From Candidatus Latescibacterota bacterium (GTDB taxonomy: Bacteria > Latescibacterota > MWCZ01): DNA of 64,000 nucleotides. Every line of letters starts with the position of its first letter. The first letter of the stretch is position 1. The notes beneath the pieces were generated by a model that did no database searches, had not been told where the DNA came from, and saw nothing but the letters and a program-made list of their open reading frames with translations. The stretch is from contig JAKJDF010000001.1 in the NCBI GenBank assembly GCA_022706085.1, positions 232,526-296,525 on the forward strand. Direction: 5' to 3'. A program made the translations under genes and the position numbers. This document shows positions 7,724 through 16,943 of this stretch, one piece after another.

Positions 7724-9067
7724 TTACCGAAATTCTTCGGCGGCCTTGCGAACGAATTCGTATACCTCCAGAACCGGGATGTTTCTCGCACGCGCAATCG
7801 CCGCACAGTCATCATATTCCGGCGTAGTCCGCGTCCGTCCATCCCATTCCGCACATTTCACGCGGACAGGCCCCCAGGGTGTCTCGACGGTCTCGCTCCG
7901 GCGGGGAAGAACCCGCCGGACAACGTCGGATATCCTCACGCCAAGGGTCGATGTTTCCCCAAACAAAACCGAAACCACTCTTTCCCGCCGCTCCGGGTGC
8001 ACAAGAACATGGACGACGATCCCCGGCCGGTTCTTTTTCATGATAACCGGCGAAAGATACACGTCCTTCGCACCGGCTTCGAAAAGGCGCTCAAGGACGT
8101 ATCCGTATACTTCCGGCGTCATGTCATCAATTGTGGTTTCCACGACAAGCGCGCGCTCTTCCCCGGCAGAGCCTGTGGTCCGGCCTATTTCAACGCGCAG
8201 GAGATTCGCGATTTCCTGCGTATCGCGACTTCCCGCCCCGTAGCCGATCGCGTCCGGCACAAAGACGGGCGGGCACGCGAAGCTTTTCGCAAGCGTCGTA
8301 ATTATCGCCGCGCCGGTAGGGGTAACGAGTTCATAGGGTAACGAGGTCCGGTCAATCGGCACACCGCGAAGCAACTCCAGCGTACCCGGCGCGGGCACCG
8401 GCATGACTCCATGCGCGGCCCGTATCGTCCCGATACCGGTGCGGATTGCGGACGCGTGAACCTCCTCTATCCCCATCGCTTCGATCCCGAGACAGGTTCC
8501 CACGACATCAACAATCGCGTCGACTGCTCCGACCTCGTGAAAATGAACCTCTTCCGGATCGGTTCCGTGGACGCTGGCTTCCGCCTCCGCAAGGCGTTTA
8601 AAAACGCTGATCGCGTTCTTTTCCGCACCCTGAGAGAATCGGGCCCTCTGAATGAGTTCCACCACGTCTGAAAGACGGCGGTGCACATGCGCCGCTAGGG
8701 GAACCGAATGGTCACGTTCTCTCGGTGACGGCCCTCCATCGTCCGGATCGTGATGTCCCCGGCCAGTTCCCTGCGCGTGGTGGTCGTCAGGTCCGTGGTC
8801 ATGCGGATGGTCGGCGTGAGTGTGCTGAGGAAAGTCGGCAGAGGTTGCGTGGGTGTGGTAGGGCACCTGCCTGTGCAGAATAACGTCAAACCTGGTTGCC
8901 GCAATATGATGCCGCCGGGTTTTTGATCGCCGGAGTTCGTACCCTTCGACGCGGAGTTTGCGAAGTTCGGCCTGCAGGTAGTCGAAATCAAGGCCGGCGT
9001 CGAGAAGTGCGGCCACCGTCATATCACCGGCGATCCCGGCGAAACAATCGAAAAATGCTATCCTCAT
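7724..9067 (-). CDS. larC: LarC-type nickel insertion protein (nickel pincer cofactor synthesis)
   Basis: A 447-residue protein beginning MRIAFFDCFAGIAGDM, the hallmark of LarC/DUF111. LarC puts Ni into the pyridinium bis-thiocarboxylate nucleotide made by LarB and LarE, giving the cofactor of lactate racemase and related LarA enzymes. Later segments EVHFHEVGAVDAIVD and YGAGSRDTQEIANLLRV also match the family. Residues about 75-120 hold a low-complexity His/Asp stretch (HTHADHPHDHGPDDHHAQ) likely to bind metal. The open frame extends 29 codons upstream but homology begins at this ATG. It is one continuous frame, unlike the frameshifted LarC1/LarC2 of Lactiplantibacillus. No larA, larB or larE is in view. 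Confidence 0.9.
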   Translation of the reverse strand: MRIAFFDCFAGIAGDMTVAALLDAGLDFDYLQAELRKLRVEGYELRRSKTRRHHIAATRFDVILHRQVPYHTHATSADFPQHTHADHPHDHGPDDHHAQGTGRGHHDPDDGGPSPRERDHSVPLAAHVHRRLSDVVELIQRARFSQGAEKNAISVFKRLAEAEASVHGTDPEEVHFHEVGAVDAIVDVVGTCLGIEAMGIEEVHASAIRTGIGTIRAAHGVMPVPAPGTLELLRGVPIDRTSLPYELVTPTGAAIITTLAKSFACPPVFVPDAIGYGAGSRDTQEIANLLRVEIGRTTGSAGEERALVVETTIDDMTPEVYGYVLERLFEAGAKDVYLSPVIMKKNRPGIVVHVLVHPERRERVVSVLFGETSTLGVRISDVVRRVLPRRSETVETPWGPVRVKCAEWDGRTRTTPEYDDCAAIARARNIPVLEVYEFVRKAAEEFR

Positions 9068-9093
9068 CGGGAGCCCTGCCTCGTTCTCCGCGC

Positions 9094-9480
9094 CTAAGCG
9101 GGACACTCCACAATTTCGGGAATCACTGCACGCGCGTTGAACAGCACTTCCCACGTCCTTATTGCGCGCGCCAGCCGCTTTTTCCCCCAGGGCCCGACCG
9201 TGATAACGACGGAAGAAATCGCCGCGCCGGAACGCGCTTCCGTGAGCGGTACCCAGTCAGTACTCTCGGAGGTTCGCGGAACACCGGTTGTCGGATCGCA
9301 AGAACGCAACTCCGAACTGGCACGTACTTCGGGTATGATCACCGCCACATTTTGCTTCCTGCAGACTTTCAGTCGTCCTGCGAGCCACTTGCCAGCAGGG
9401 GGAAGCAGCCTGCTGTTTGCCTGCCCTTCATGGGCGTTGGATGGATGCCGATAACTCCGAGGGTCATCGCCTGATAACAT
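9094..9480 (-). CDS. Unknown small protein between hydantoinase and larC
   Basis: The family is not recognised. It is a 128-residue soluble protein; the ATG at 9480 has AGGAGG 5 bases upstream (a GTG at 9486 is too close to it). Two stretches look like Rossmann-type strands, NVAVIIPEV and SSVVITVGPWGKKRLARAI. The gene sits 13 bases after the hydantoinase gene and 26 bases before larC, so it is almost certainly cotranscribed. AroM-like proteins often accompany hydantoinase/oxoprolinase genes and have a similar first strand, but the match is weak and this protein is much shorter, so that link is only a guess. Confidence 0.6.
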   Translation of the reverse strand: MLSGDDPRSYRHPSNAHEGQANSRLLPPAGKWLAGRLKVCRKQNVAVIIPEVRASSELRSCDPTTGVPRTSESTDWVPLTEARSGAAISSVVITVGPWGKKRLARAIRTWEVLFNARAVIPEIVECPA

Positions 9481-9493
9481 CAGCACCTCCTGC

Positions 9494-11578
9494 TTATACG
9501 GCCAAACGTCGTTCCGCTTCTTTCAGGCCCGGCGTTACCCAATCCTCCTGGAACACGACGTCCGGAAGTCCGTCGTCCATGTTGCCGTCGGCGCCGAACG
9601 GATGGCCCATCCCGCGGACCGTAACTGTAGATTCCCACCAGATGGGATCGGGAACATCCTTCACCTCGGCGCCGAAATGTTCCACGCGAACGGTCACTGA
9701 GGCCGCAACTGCACCCTTTTTTCTGAGTTCTTCACGAACCAGCGGAACCAATACATCTTGAGCTACGGCGATCGCACCTTCCCGGTCTGCAGTCGAAACG
9801 CGTTTTTCCGGTGTATAACAGACGATGCTCCCGTTTTCCTCCGGGCGCAGAAGCGCCGAAGCCGTCGCGACGACCGCACCGGTGGCGGCTCCCACGGCGT
9901 TCGCCACCGGAGCACCTTCCGGGAGAACGAAGGTTCCACCAAGCCGGTCTGATACCGGTGAAAGAAACAAATGCGCCGGCGCCCCCACGCCGATGATGGG
10001 CGGGCGCAGGTTGAGCGAAGCGCCAAGCCCGTTCCGGGGTACCTCACGAAGAACGATCTTCGTGAGGTGCGATTCCAGCGTGTGCGCGCTCCGGTGGTTG
10101 CCCTCGTCCCGCACACCAAAATACGCGTGCATAACTTGGCGCGTGAGCATCTGCGTGGCGAGTTCCTCGACGCGGGCGACAACATCCTCCGCACTTACGC
10201 CGAGCCGTGCCGCGGCAAGCTCGGTTGCAATGCGGGCCGATTCCTTGTCCCAGGGCTCAAACTGGCCCGTTACGTGCCAGATGTCTGTCGGCGTGAGGCC
10301 CACCCGCTGGATCAATCTCCATCGTTCCAGACGTTCCGTTCGGAGAAGCGACTGGTGCGGGTATCCGACAGCCTTCGCCAGGCCCCACCGCGTTTTCGGA
10401 CCGCTTTCCAGTGCGTCCAGAATAGCCTTTTCCTGGTCCTCGAGAGCGGACCGGGCTTCCGATTGAAGTCGCAGGAACGCGTCCGTCGGGTTGGTCAGTC
10501 GCCAGTCTCCACCCGGCGAACCATCTGAGCTCACCCGTTCAAGCAACCTTCTGTATTCTTCACGAAGTGCCGCGCACTTGTACCCGGCATAGGAAACAGG
10601 TATCACCCGCTGAGGCCCGACCGTAAGTTTCCCGTTTTGAACCGCGACCGAACTATCTCCACCCAGGCCGCGCGTGCAGACGTCCGCCGAACGGACTCCG
10701 GCACGCCACTCGCCTACGGAGACACCACCCGGGGCCATGGATGGCCGCCCTCCCCGCAATACCGCGATATCCGTTGTTGTTCCACCGACATCGACAACGA
10801 TCCCTTCCGCAACACCGGAGAGTCGTGCGGCTCCCAGAGCGCTGCACGCAGGGCCGGACAGAATCGTTTCCACCGGCTTCAGCCGGGCCACCCTCGTGGC
10901 CATCAGGCTTCCATCGCCCGTCACCATGAAACACGGAATGGCGGAGAGACCCACCTCAGACAGCACGCCCTCCACCGCGTGCAAGAACTGCTGGACGATG
11001 GGAATCAGACCGGCATTCAACGCGGCCGTTTCGGCACGGACAAGAGCATTCAGTACGCCCACAACCTCGTGGCCGCATACAATCGGGAGTTCCGTCAGTT
11101 CCTTCGCGATTTCGGCGGCGCGCAATTCGTGCTCGGGATTCCTCACGGAGAGAACGCTCGAAATTGCAATGCCGGATACCCCTTCTTCCAGAAGCTCGGT
11201 CAGCGCGACCCGCAGCCCCATTTCGTCAAGCGGCTCGCTTTCCACCCCGCGGATCGTGTGGCGCCCACCAACCACTCTTTTCGGCTGCCACCGAACTTCC
11301 CGCGCCTCGAATGCATCATATCCGATCAACACCAGCCCCGCGGGGGCATGCCGTCCTTCGACAATCGCGTTCGTGGCCAGCGTGGTCGAGAGCGCGGCGT
11401 ACGTTGCCTTGGACCGGATCGCTGCCGGCAGACCGGCAATGGCTCCCGCTACGCCTTCTACGTATGAGGGGGGCGTTGTGGGTGCCTTCGCGGAAGCCAG
11501 AATGCGGTCTTCCGCAAGATCGTAAAGCACTGCATCCGTGTATGTTCCGCCTGCATCCAGACCAAGTGCGATCGGCAT
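9494..11578 (-). CDS. Hydantoinase/oxoprolinase family protein (HyuA-like)
   Basis: A 694-residue protein. The N-terminus IALGLDAGGTYTDAVLYD is the ASKHA phosphate-1 motif of the HyuA/5-oxoprolinase A group, and VVDVGGTTTDIAVLRGG is phosphate-2. The family performs ATP-dependent opening of hydantoin, 5-oxoproline or N-methylhydantoin rings, or the carboxylation of acetone or acetophenone. The usual HyuB partner is not in the window, and the substrate is unknown. The C-terminal third carries GVGAPAHLFLSPVSDRLGG, also typical. It leads an operon with a small unknown protein, larC and a propeller protein, and is divergent from a glycosidase across about 200 bases. Confidence 0.85.
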   Translation of the reverse strand: MPIALGLDAGGTYTDAVLYDLAEDRILASAKAPTTPPSYVEGVAGAIAGLPAAIRSKATYAALSTTLATNAIVEGRHAPAGLVLIGYDAFEAREVRWQPKRVVGGRHTIRGVESEPLDEMGLRVALTELLEEGVSGIAISSVLSVRNPEHELRAAEIAKELTELPIVCGHEVVGVLNALVRAETAALNAGLIPIVQQFLHAVEGVLSEVGLSAIPCFMVTGDGSLMATRVARLKPVETILSGPACSALGAARLSGVAEGIVVDVGGTTTDIAVLRGGRPSMAPGGVSVGEWRAGVRSADVCTRGLGGDSSVAVQNGKLTVGPQRVIPVSYAGYKCAALREEYRRLLERVSSDGSPGGDWRLTNPTDAFLRLQSEARSALEDQEKAILDALESGPKTRWGLAKAVGYPHQSLLRTERLERWRLIQRVGLTPTDIWHVTGQFEPWDKESARIATELAAARLGVSAEDVVARVEELATQMLTRQVMHAYFGVRDEGNHRSAHTLESHLTKIVLREVPRNGLGASLNLRPPIIGVGAPAHLFLSPVSDRLGGTFVLPEGAPVANAVGAATGAVVATASALLRPEENGSIVCYTPEKRVSTADREGAIAVAQDVLVPLVREELRKKGAVAASVTVRVEHFGAEVKDVPDPIWWESTVTVRGMGHPFGADGNMDDGLPDVVFQEDWVTPGLKEAERRLAV

Positions 11579-11617
11579 ACTGGTTTTCGTCCCGCGTTAT
11601 GTGTGTGATTCTTGTCA

Positions 11618-11629
11618 ATTCCATGGAAT
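11618..11629. promoter_or_regulatory. 12-bp palindrome in a divergent promoter region
   Basis: ATTCCATGGAAT is a perfect palindrome, followed by CGGTTCC so that TTCC and GGAA half-sites alternate (TTCC-AT-GGAA-TCGG-TTCC). It lies 40 bases upstream of the hydantoinase start and 150 bases upstream of the glycosidase start, a place where an operator could serve both. Confidence 0.3.
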
Positions 11630-11778
11630 CGGTTCCGAATAACAAAGGTACCCAATCCGCGAGCCTCGCCACAATGAGAAGGCGCGCCTCCAGCGCACAG
11701 GGTTGCATCCGAAGCAAACCCGATGCACTCTCTGAACCACGTACCGATATCGACGCAACATTTCAGGAGGGAGGTACT

Positions 11779-12987
11779 ATGGGTGCGAAAGCGCAACTCG
11801 ACCCGTCGCCGTTCGGAATGGGCATTTACCCGTGTCACAGAACGTCTGGCGAGACGACATCGACGGCGCTCCGGCTCGCGCGGGATGCGGGGATCAAGTG
11901 GACACGCGACGAACTCGGCTGGGGGGGAATCCAACCGGAGCGTGGAGTCTGGAAGTGGGAAGCCTTTGACCGCGCCATTCGTTTGACACAGGAACACGGC
12001 ATTCACACGCTGGGCCTGCTCTGCTATTCAGCGCCGTGGGCGGCAACCCACAGAACGGCTGACGACAAACCATCCGTCGTGAGCCTGCCAGACCTGAGCG
12101 CCTGGAAGGAATACGTGTTCAGAACTGTGGAGCGGTACCGAGAAACAATCCGTGTGTGGCAGATGTGGAATGAACCTAACATTTCTGTTTTCTGGCAGCC
12201 AAAACCAGATCCACGGGGATATGCTAAGCTCCTTGTGGCCGGCGCCGAGGCTGCCCGTGCGGCTGACCCGACGTGTTGGATCGTCGGGTGCAACACATCC
12301 ACCGTGGACCTGGCTTTTGACCGCGTGGTGTTTGAAGAGGGCGGATGGGATAGCACCGACATCATTGGAGTGCACCCGTACCGCTATCCTCATGCCCCTG
12401 AGCACACCGATATGCTGGGCGAACTGCGAAACCTTGCCGCGCTGGCGTACGAGTTCGGAGCGGTCAAGCCCATCTGGATCAGTGAAATCGGATACGCAAC
12501 CCATCTGGGACCCGGTGGAAGCAGCGAATGGTGGTCTGCGGCGATGCTTATGCGCGTCTACCTGACGTGTTGGGCCAGCGGGCTTGTGCAAAAGGTTTTC
12601 TGGTATGATTACCGCGATGACGGAACCGACCCGACGTACAACGAGAGCAATTTTGGCATTCTGCACCATGACTGGTCACCCAAAATGCCGTACCATGGGT
12701 TCAAGGCAATGGCGCTCACTCTGGAAGGGTTTTCCCCGGAAGGGCGAGTTGATCTTGGCGAAGCACCGTACGTGCTGAAATTCATCCGGGGTGACGAGGT
12801 ACGTTATGCGGCGTGGACTCTGGGGAAGAACGCACGAGTGCCGGTTCCGGCACCGGCGGACCAGGTGACCGTCATCCGGGCGTGGGATACGCCGCTTCAG
12901 GCAGAAGCACGAAACGGCTGGGTGTCAGTCGCACTGGACGCGGCTCCGGTGTTTCTTGTGGACAGCCGGCGCTGGACTACGTCATAA
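11779..12987 (+). CDS. GH39/GH5-like clan GH-A glycoside hydrolase
   Basis: A 402-residue TIM barrel of clan GH-A with retaining chemistry. The acid/base is E132 in QMWNEPN and the nucleophile is E236 in PIWISEIGY; the first barrel strands read IKWTRDELGWGGIQPERG, as in GH39 xylosidases and GH5-like enzymes. A short C-terminal beta domain follows (AAWTLGKNARVPVP). No signal peptide is present, so it may hydrolyse imported oligosaccharides. The frame is open far upstream, but AGGAGGGAGG 5 bases before the ATG at 11779 fixes the start. It overlaps the next convergent gene by 11 bases. Confidence 0.82.
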   Translation: MGAKAQLDPSPFGMGIYPCHRTSGETTSTALRLARDAGIKWTRDELGWGGIQPERGVWKWEAFDRAIRLTQEHGIHTLGLLCYSAPWAATHRTADDKPSVVSLPDLSAWKEYVFRTVERYRETIRVWQMWNEPNISVFWQPKPDPRGYAKLLVAGAEAARAADPTCWIVGCNTSTVDLAFDRVVFEEGGWDSTDIIGVHPYRYPHAPEHTDMLGELRNLAALAYEFGAVKPIWISEIGYATHLGPGGSSEWWSAAMLMRVYLTCWASGLVQKVFWYDYRDDGTDPTYNESNFGILHHDWSPKMPYHGFKAMALTLEGFSPEGRVDLGEAPYVLKFIRGDEVRYAAWTLGKNARVPVPAPADQVTVIRAWDTPLQAEARNGWVSVALDAAPVFLVDSRRWTTS

Positions 12988-15301
12988 CCGGCATGCCGCT
13001 GACCGACGGATCAGGAAGCTCGACCAGCCTATCCCGCTGGTCAAGCGCCAGCCAGAGGTGTCGGGGCTCGCGCGCCGTGAACTCACTTCTGCCGGCTCGC
13101 ACGGTGTAGCCGGATTTCGAATCCCACACCACGGTGACGTCCACGTCGCCACGCCACGTCATCGGGCCGAATTCGAGGTGCTCCCATTCGGTCGGCAGTG
13201 CAAATGGCCAGCACTCGATAATATCGTCATAACGCGGGACGAACCCGACCACGAAGCGGACGAACAGGTCAAGCGTGATGGCAGACTGGCTGCAGAACGT
13301 GTGCGGGTCCATGTTCGGCGCGCCCGTCATGGAATTGTAGGAGTAGGAGGACGTCGGCGCCGTTTCACCCAGCATGCGCAGCGCCTTCCAGATGATCCGC
13401 CTCGCCTCCTCAAGGAAGCCATATCTTACCAGAGCGACGACGGTAAGCCAGACTCCGCTGGTGATCAGCACATCACCACCGTACGTGATGTGGCCCGGAT
13501 CCAGATCGGGTGTATCTGCGGCAACCGATGGAACTGGATACGGCGTGCCGAATGCAGCAGGATCCTCCAGGAGACGCACCATTCGTTCCGCACGGTCCGC
13601 CGGCGCAACCCCCGACATCAGCGCGGAAAACGCCGCTATCGAACACACACCGGTGAGTTCGTGCGTCGCGGCATCGAGGTCCCCGTACCAACCCCGCGTG
13701 TCATCCCACATGAGATCGTTGATTGCCTTTGCCGTCTTGTTGAGACGCTGGCGAATCCGTTTCGCGAGGTTCCGGTCGCCAACTATTCCCGCAGCTTCGA
13801 TTATGTCTTCCCGAAGAAGGCAAAGCTGCGCGTTTATGTCGATCAGTTCCAGCGGCCTGTCAAACCTGATGAGAGATTCAGTGCCTTTCTTGTACCCATT
13901 CACCGCGGTGCGCCAGCGCAGAGAGTAGTCGTATTCATCCACCATGCCTTCGTATTCGACCAGGCCGTCTCCGTCCGCGTCATGCGATGTCAGGCGGGCT
14001 TCGTACGCAACCATTTCAGGAAGCTGGCGACGGAGGTAATCCTCATCGCCGGTCCGGCGGAACACTTCCCAGATTCCGTGCACGCCAAGAGGCGTTGTAT
14101 GGGGCATGATGAACGCCCAGTCAAACTGACGCGCGGTCGCAGGGAGGTTTTTCACACCACCGATGGCGTCCTGCAATGCAGGAAGGTATTCGTTGACATC
14201 CCTGAACTGCCGAGGTTTGCGAAGCCTGTGAAGTGATGCGCCAATGTTCAGCGCTCCGCCGTTTTCCCTCAGCAACTCAATGCCGGATTCCGCCCACGCC
14301 GGATCATTCAGCCAGCGCTCGGCGATGCTGTTCATGGGAGTATTCCATGACCACTGCCACACCGCTCCGGTTTTCCAGGGGCACGTATACGGGTACACGA
14401 AGGGTTCGTAGGGGATATCGTACAGATTGATCTTGTGCAACGCCGTCTGGTAGTAGTAAAGCCGCCTCACCCACTCGTCCGCGCCTTTGAGCCCGGGAAC
14501 CATGCGCTTCATGTACCACTGCCACGCGTCATGCGCCTTCGTCAGGAACAATCCGGCGACGTCAGCCGTCGGCCGGTTCGAGCACTGCGCGATCATCGCC
14601 TCGAGCCGGCGTTCAACCGCGGCCTGGTCGTATCCGAGCAGCAGCACAAGCACGCCACCCTGTGGCGGTATGGAAGCTTCCCAACCGAACTTCCCCGAGG
14701 CCGCTTTCCCCTGCCAGTTAGTCACTTCCGAACCGAACCAGACCCATCCGTGGGCTATACCGTCGTCGTGCATACACACCCGGGCCCCGTCGTGCATGCG
14801 CCAGGAACCCGAGAGCGTTCTTTCCACCGAGGAAGACCAGGCCGCGGATAAGGGCACTTCGGAGGTCCCTTCGACCGGCCTCAGCCAGACCACGATGGCG
14901 TCATCAACGATTGTCACCGTTTCCCGGAGAGTCACGTCCGGGGAGGCAAACGTCCGCGTAATCTCTGCGGGAGACCACTGGAGACTCTGGGTATCCCAGT
15001 TGACAGGTTTTCCCCCTGCCATCAGAGCGCCCCGGGGACCGCGAAGAACGTGCACCGAGCTCTGCGCGATTCTCCCGCTGTCAAAGCGCTCCACCTCGAG
15101 GTGGGGAGCCCGAGGAACCGGGTAGAACCACACTTTTTCGAGGCCCATGGAATCAGGGGATGTCCAGAGGCTCACCTGATTGTCCGTCAGGAAACGGATG
15201 TCCGGGAGGCGAAGGAGATCCTCCCACGGCGCGTCGGAGACGGGAAGGTCCTTGGCCCACTCCCATTTCTGCCGTGGGTATAACGCGGGGCGACGGGGCA
15301 T
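12977..15301 (-). CDS. (alpha/alpha)6-barrel glycosidase, GH63/GH37-like
   Basis: A 774-residue protein. The first 260 residues form a beta-sandwich; the rest is an (alpha/alpha)6 barrel with features of the GH63, GH37 and GGDEF-less glucosidase group (MGH1-like): TGAVWQWSWNTPM, DADGDGLVEYEGMVDEYDYSLRW and DDTRGWYGDLD. These enzymes are inverting glucosidases or mannosylglycerate hydrolases; the real substrate cannot be read here. It has no signal peptide. The start at 15301 is preceded by GGAG at 5 bases; 22 further codons upstream are open but lack homology. It is convergent with the GH-A gene. Confidence 0.78.
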   Translation of the reverse strand: MPRRPALYPRQKWEWAKDLPVSDAPWEDLLRLPDIRFLTDNQVSLWTSPDSMGLEKVWFYPVPRAPHLEVERFDSGRIAQSSVHVLRGPRGALMAGGKPVNWDTQSLQWSPAEITRTFASPDVTLRETVTIVDDAIVVWLRPVEGTSEVPLSAAWSSSVERTLSGSWRMHDGARVCMHDDGIAHGWVWFGSEVTNWQGKAASGKFGWEASIPPQGGVLVLLLGYDQAAVERRLEAMIAQCSNRPTADVAGLFLTKAHDAWQWYMKRMVPGLKGADEWVRRLYYYQTALHKINLYDIPYEPFVYPYTCPWKTGAVWQWSWNTPMNSIAERWLNDPAWAESGIELLRENGGALNIGASLHRLRKPRQFRDVNEYLPALQDAIGGVKNLPATARQFDWAFIMPHTTPLGVHGIWEVFRRTGDEDYLRRQLPEMVAYEARLTSHDADGDGLVEYEGMVDEYDYSLRWRTAVNGYKKGTESLIRFDRPLELIDINAQLCLLREDIIEAAGIVGDRNLAKRIRQRLNKTAKAINDLMWDDTRGWYGDLDAATHELTGVCSIAAFSALMSGVAPADRAERMVRLLEDPAAFGTPYPVPSVAADTPDLDPGHITYGGDVLITSGVWLTVVALVRYGFLEEARRIIWKALRMLGETAPTSSYSYNSMTGAPNMDPHTFCSQSAITLDLFVRFVVGFVPRYDDIIECWPFALPTEWEHLEFGPMTWRGDVDVTVVWDSKSGYTVRAGRSEFTAREPRHLWLALDQRDRLVELPDPSVSGMPVMT

Positions 15302-15514
15302 GGTTACTCCACTCGTGGAAAGCCCGTGAGGTGATAACTGCAGACACGCAAACACTGAGGGAGTCACAAGAATATTAACTTCAAAAAATTGAACAATCGC
15401 GGGCCGAAGTCAATAGGGCGGGAGAAAAACGCAGGTGACGACGTTGTCAGGTCGCCGTCCATGGTAAACCATACAACGTGTTGCGCCGAGCAGCGGAAGG
15501 GACCGGGAGCCGGT

Positions 15515-16510
15515 TCAGGAAAATGCTACGCTGATGCCCCGAGTCTCGTTCGTGTGGACGGTACCGACAGCGGCCTGTTCGCTCCTGGGTGAGACGGCGC
15601 AATAGAAGTGGAACAGACGATTGCTATCCCAGAACAGTGACGGCTTGTGGGCGTAGCGCGAATCGACCGCCCCCGGAGGGCCAACGTCAACGAGAATAGA
15701 CCCGGATTTCTCCCAGTGGAGCAGATCGCGGGAGAACGCCACGCTATCTCGTGCGTGGCCATCGCGGCTGAGCCCGAAATAGAACATCGCCCACGCGTCG
15801 CCAACGCGCAGAACGCAAGGATCGCTGGCGAATCGTTCATCAAACGCGCATTCCGCTCCTGTGCGCAGAATCGGGTTCCCTTGGAATCGTTCCCACCGCA
15901 CAAGGTCGTCTGAGATTGCCACGCCAGTCTGTTCGATCCAGGACACCCCGGCAGTCTTCGCATTGTAAAAAAGATAGTACCTCTTCTGGAATTCAATGAG
16001 GCAGGATTTATAAAGCCCCCCACGTTCCCATTCCTCTCCTTCCGTCGGAATCAGGCAGGGGTCACTGACTTCCCAGTCGCGCAGATTCGTGCTGGAACAG
16101 ATGCCGATAACGGCAGGTCCATTCTCATAACCCAGCGCGGGATAGGCGTGATAGGTCCCGACGTACCGACCATCAATCTGGCGGAGGCGGCCGGTTCCAA
16201 ATAGTTCGTTGTCCCGCAAAATCCACGTCAGAGCGGCGTTATGCTGGGTGACGGATCCGGCGATTCCGCGATCGAGGATCATTCCCTCTTTGTGCCAGAC
16301 GAAAAGATCGTCAGACCACGCAAGTCCAGTTCGATATCCATGGCCGTCAAACCCGATATACGTCATAAGAAAACGATCCTCATGACGGAACACGAACGGG
16401 CAATCGACGCCGTGGTTGTCGAAATCGCCCGGACGGAAGGAGGGCGCCAGGATAAGTGATCCGTGTTTGAAGGGCGTTTGAACGTTTTTGGCAAGCGACT
16501 GAACGTCCAT
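15515..16510 (-). CDS. Five-bladed beta-propeller glycosidase (GH43/GH32/GH130-like)
   Basis: A 331-residue protein with the repeated pattern of a five-bladed glycosidase propeller: DCPFVFRHEDRFLMTYIG, GLAWSDDLFVWHKEG, GICSSTNLRDWEVSDP, YYLFYNAKT, VAISDDLVRWERFQGNPIL, FASDPCVLRVGDAWAMFYFG and VAFSRDLLHWEKSG. The acidic residues of the three families sit at similar places, so GH43, GH32/68, GH117 and GH130 cannot be told apart by eye. It probably cleaves short oligosaccharides in the cytosol. It is third behind lexA and the STAS gene (25 bases from the latter) and may be read through from the lexA promoter, which would be odd for a sugar enzyme. Confidence 0.8.
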   Translation of the reverse strand: MDVQSLAKNVQTPFKHGSLILAPSFRPGDFDNHGVDCPFVFRHEDRFLMTYIGFDGHGYRTGLAWSDDLFVWHKEGMILDRGIAGSVTQHNAALTWILRDNELFGTGRLRQIDGRYVGTYHAYPALGYENGPAVIGICSSTNLRDWEVSDPCLIPTEGEEWERGGLYKSCLIEFQKRYYLFYNAKTAGVSWIEQTGVAISDDLVRWERFQGNPILRTGAECAFDERFASDPCVLRVGDAWAMFYFGLSRDGHARDSVAFSRDLLHWEKSGSILVDVGPPGAVDSRYAHKPSLFWDSNRLFHFYCAVSPRSEQAAVGTVHTNETRGISVAFS

Positions 16511-16535
16511 CGGTTCGGAAACCTCGCCTCAGGAT

Positions 16536-16919
16536 TCACCCGGCGGAAACGCGGGAAGCATCCCGGTTGAGGATCAGCGCCCCGGCAGGAGATTCGGTGT
16601 CAAGCGGAAATAGTCCCGCAGCCCAACTCAACCGGAAACTGGTTCCCGAGAGGGCGAAACGAACCGCCGCTGGCGCTCCCACGAGAATGACGCGGCGACG
16701 GCGAATGCAGGCTTCGTTCACGGCCATTTTGATAGCGGACAACAGCCTGGCGTCTATCTTCCTAACACCTTCAAGGTTCAACCTGATTTCTCTGCAGGCA
16801 CTGTTTCGCAGCGCCGCAATGACCTCCCTGCGGACCTGCAAAGGATCGAGCACTGCGCTGTCGTCAACGCGCACCTGCACTTCAGGCCGCTCGCCTTTCG
16901 AATGGAGTGTAACCGGCAT
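16536..16919 (-). CDS. STAS-domain protein without a canonical phospho-serine
   Basis: A 127-residue protein whose centre, REIRLNLEGVRKIDARLLSAIKMAVNEACIRRRRVILVGAPAAVRFAL split over residues about 43-90, has the strand-helix pattern of STAS domains (anti-sigma-factor antagonists such as SpoIIAA and RsbV). The usual D-S-S-G phosphorylation loop reads DARLLS, so the serine switched by anti-sigma kinases is lacking at that spot. It may be a structural STAS protein in a signalling complex. A GAGGG box stands 7 bases before the ATG. It follows lexA after 24 bases and is probably in the same transcript. No anti-sigma factor is in view. Confidence 0.65.
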   Translation of the reverse strand: MPVTLHSKGERPEVQVRVDDSAVLDPLQVRREVIAALRNSACREIRLNLEGVRKIDARLLSAIKMAVNEACIRRRRVILVGAPAAVRFALSGTSFRLSWAAGLFPLDTESPAGALILNRDASRVSAG

Positions 16920-16943
16920 TGTGATGCCCTCTTATTATCGCGG

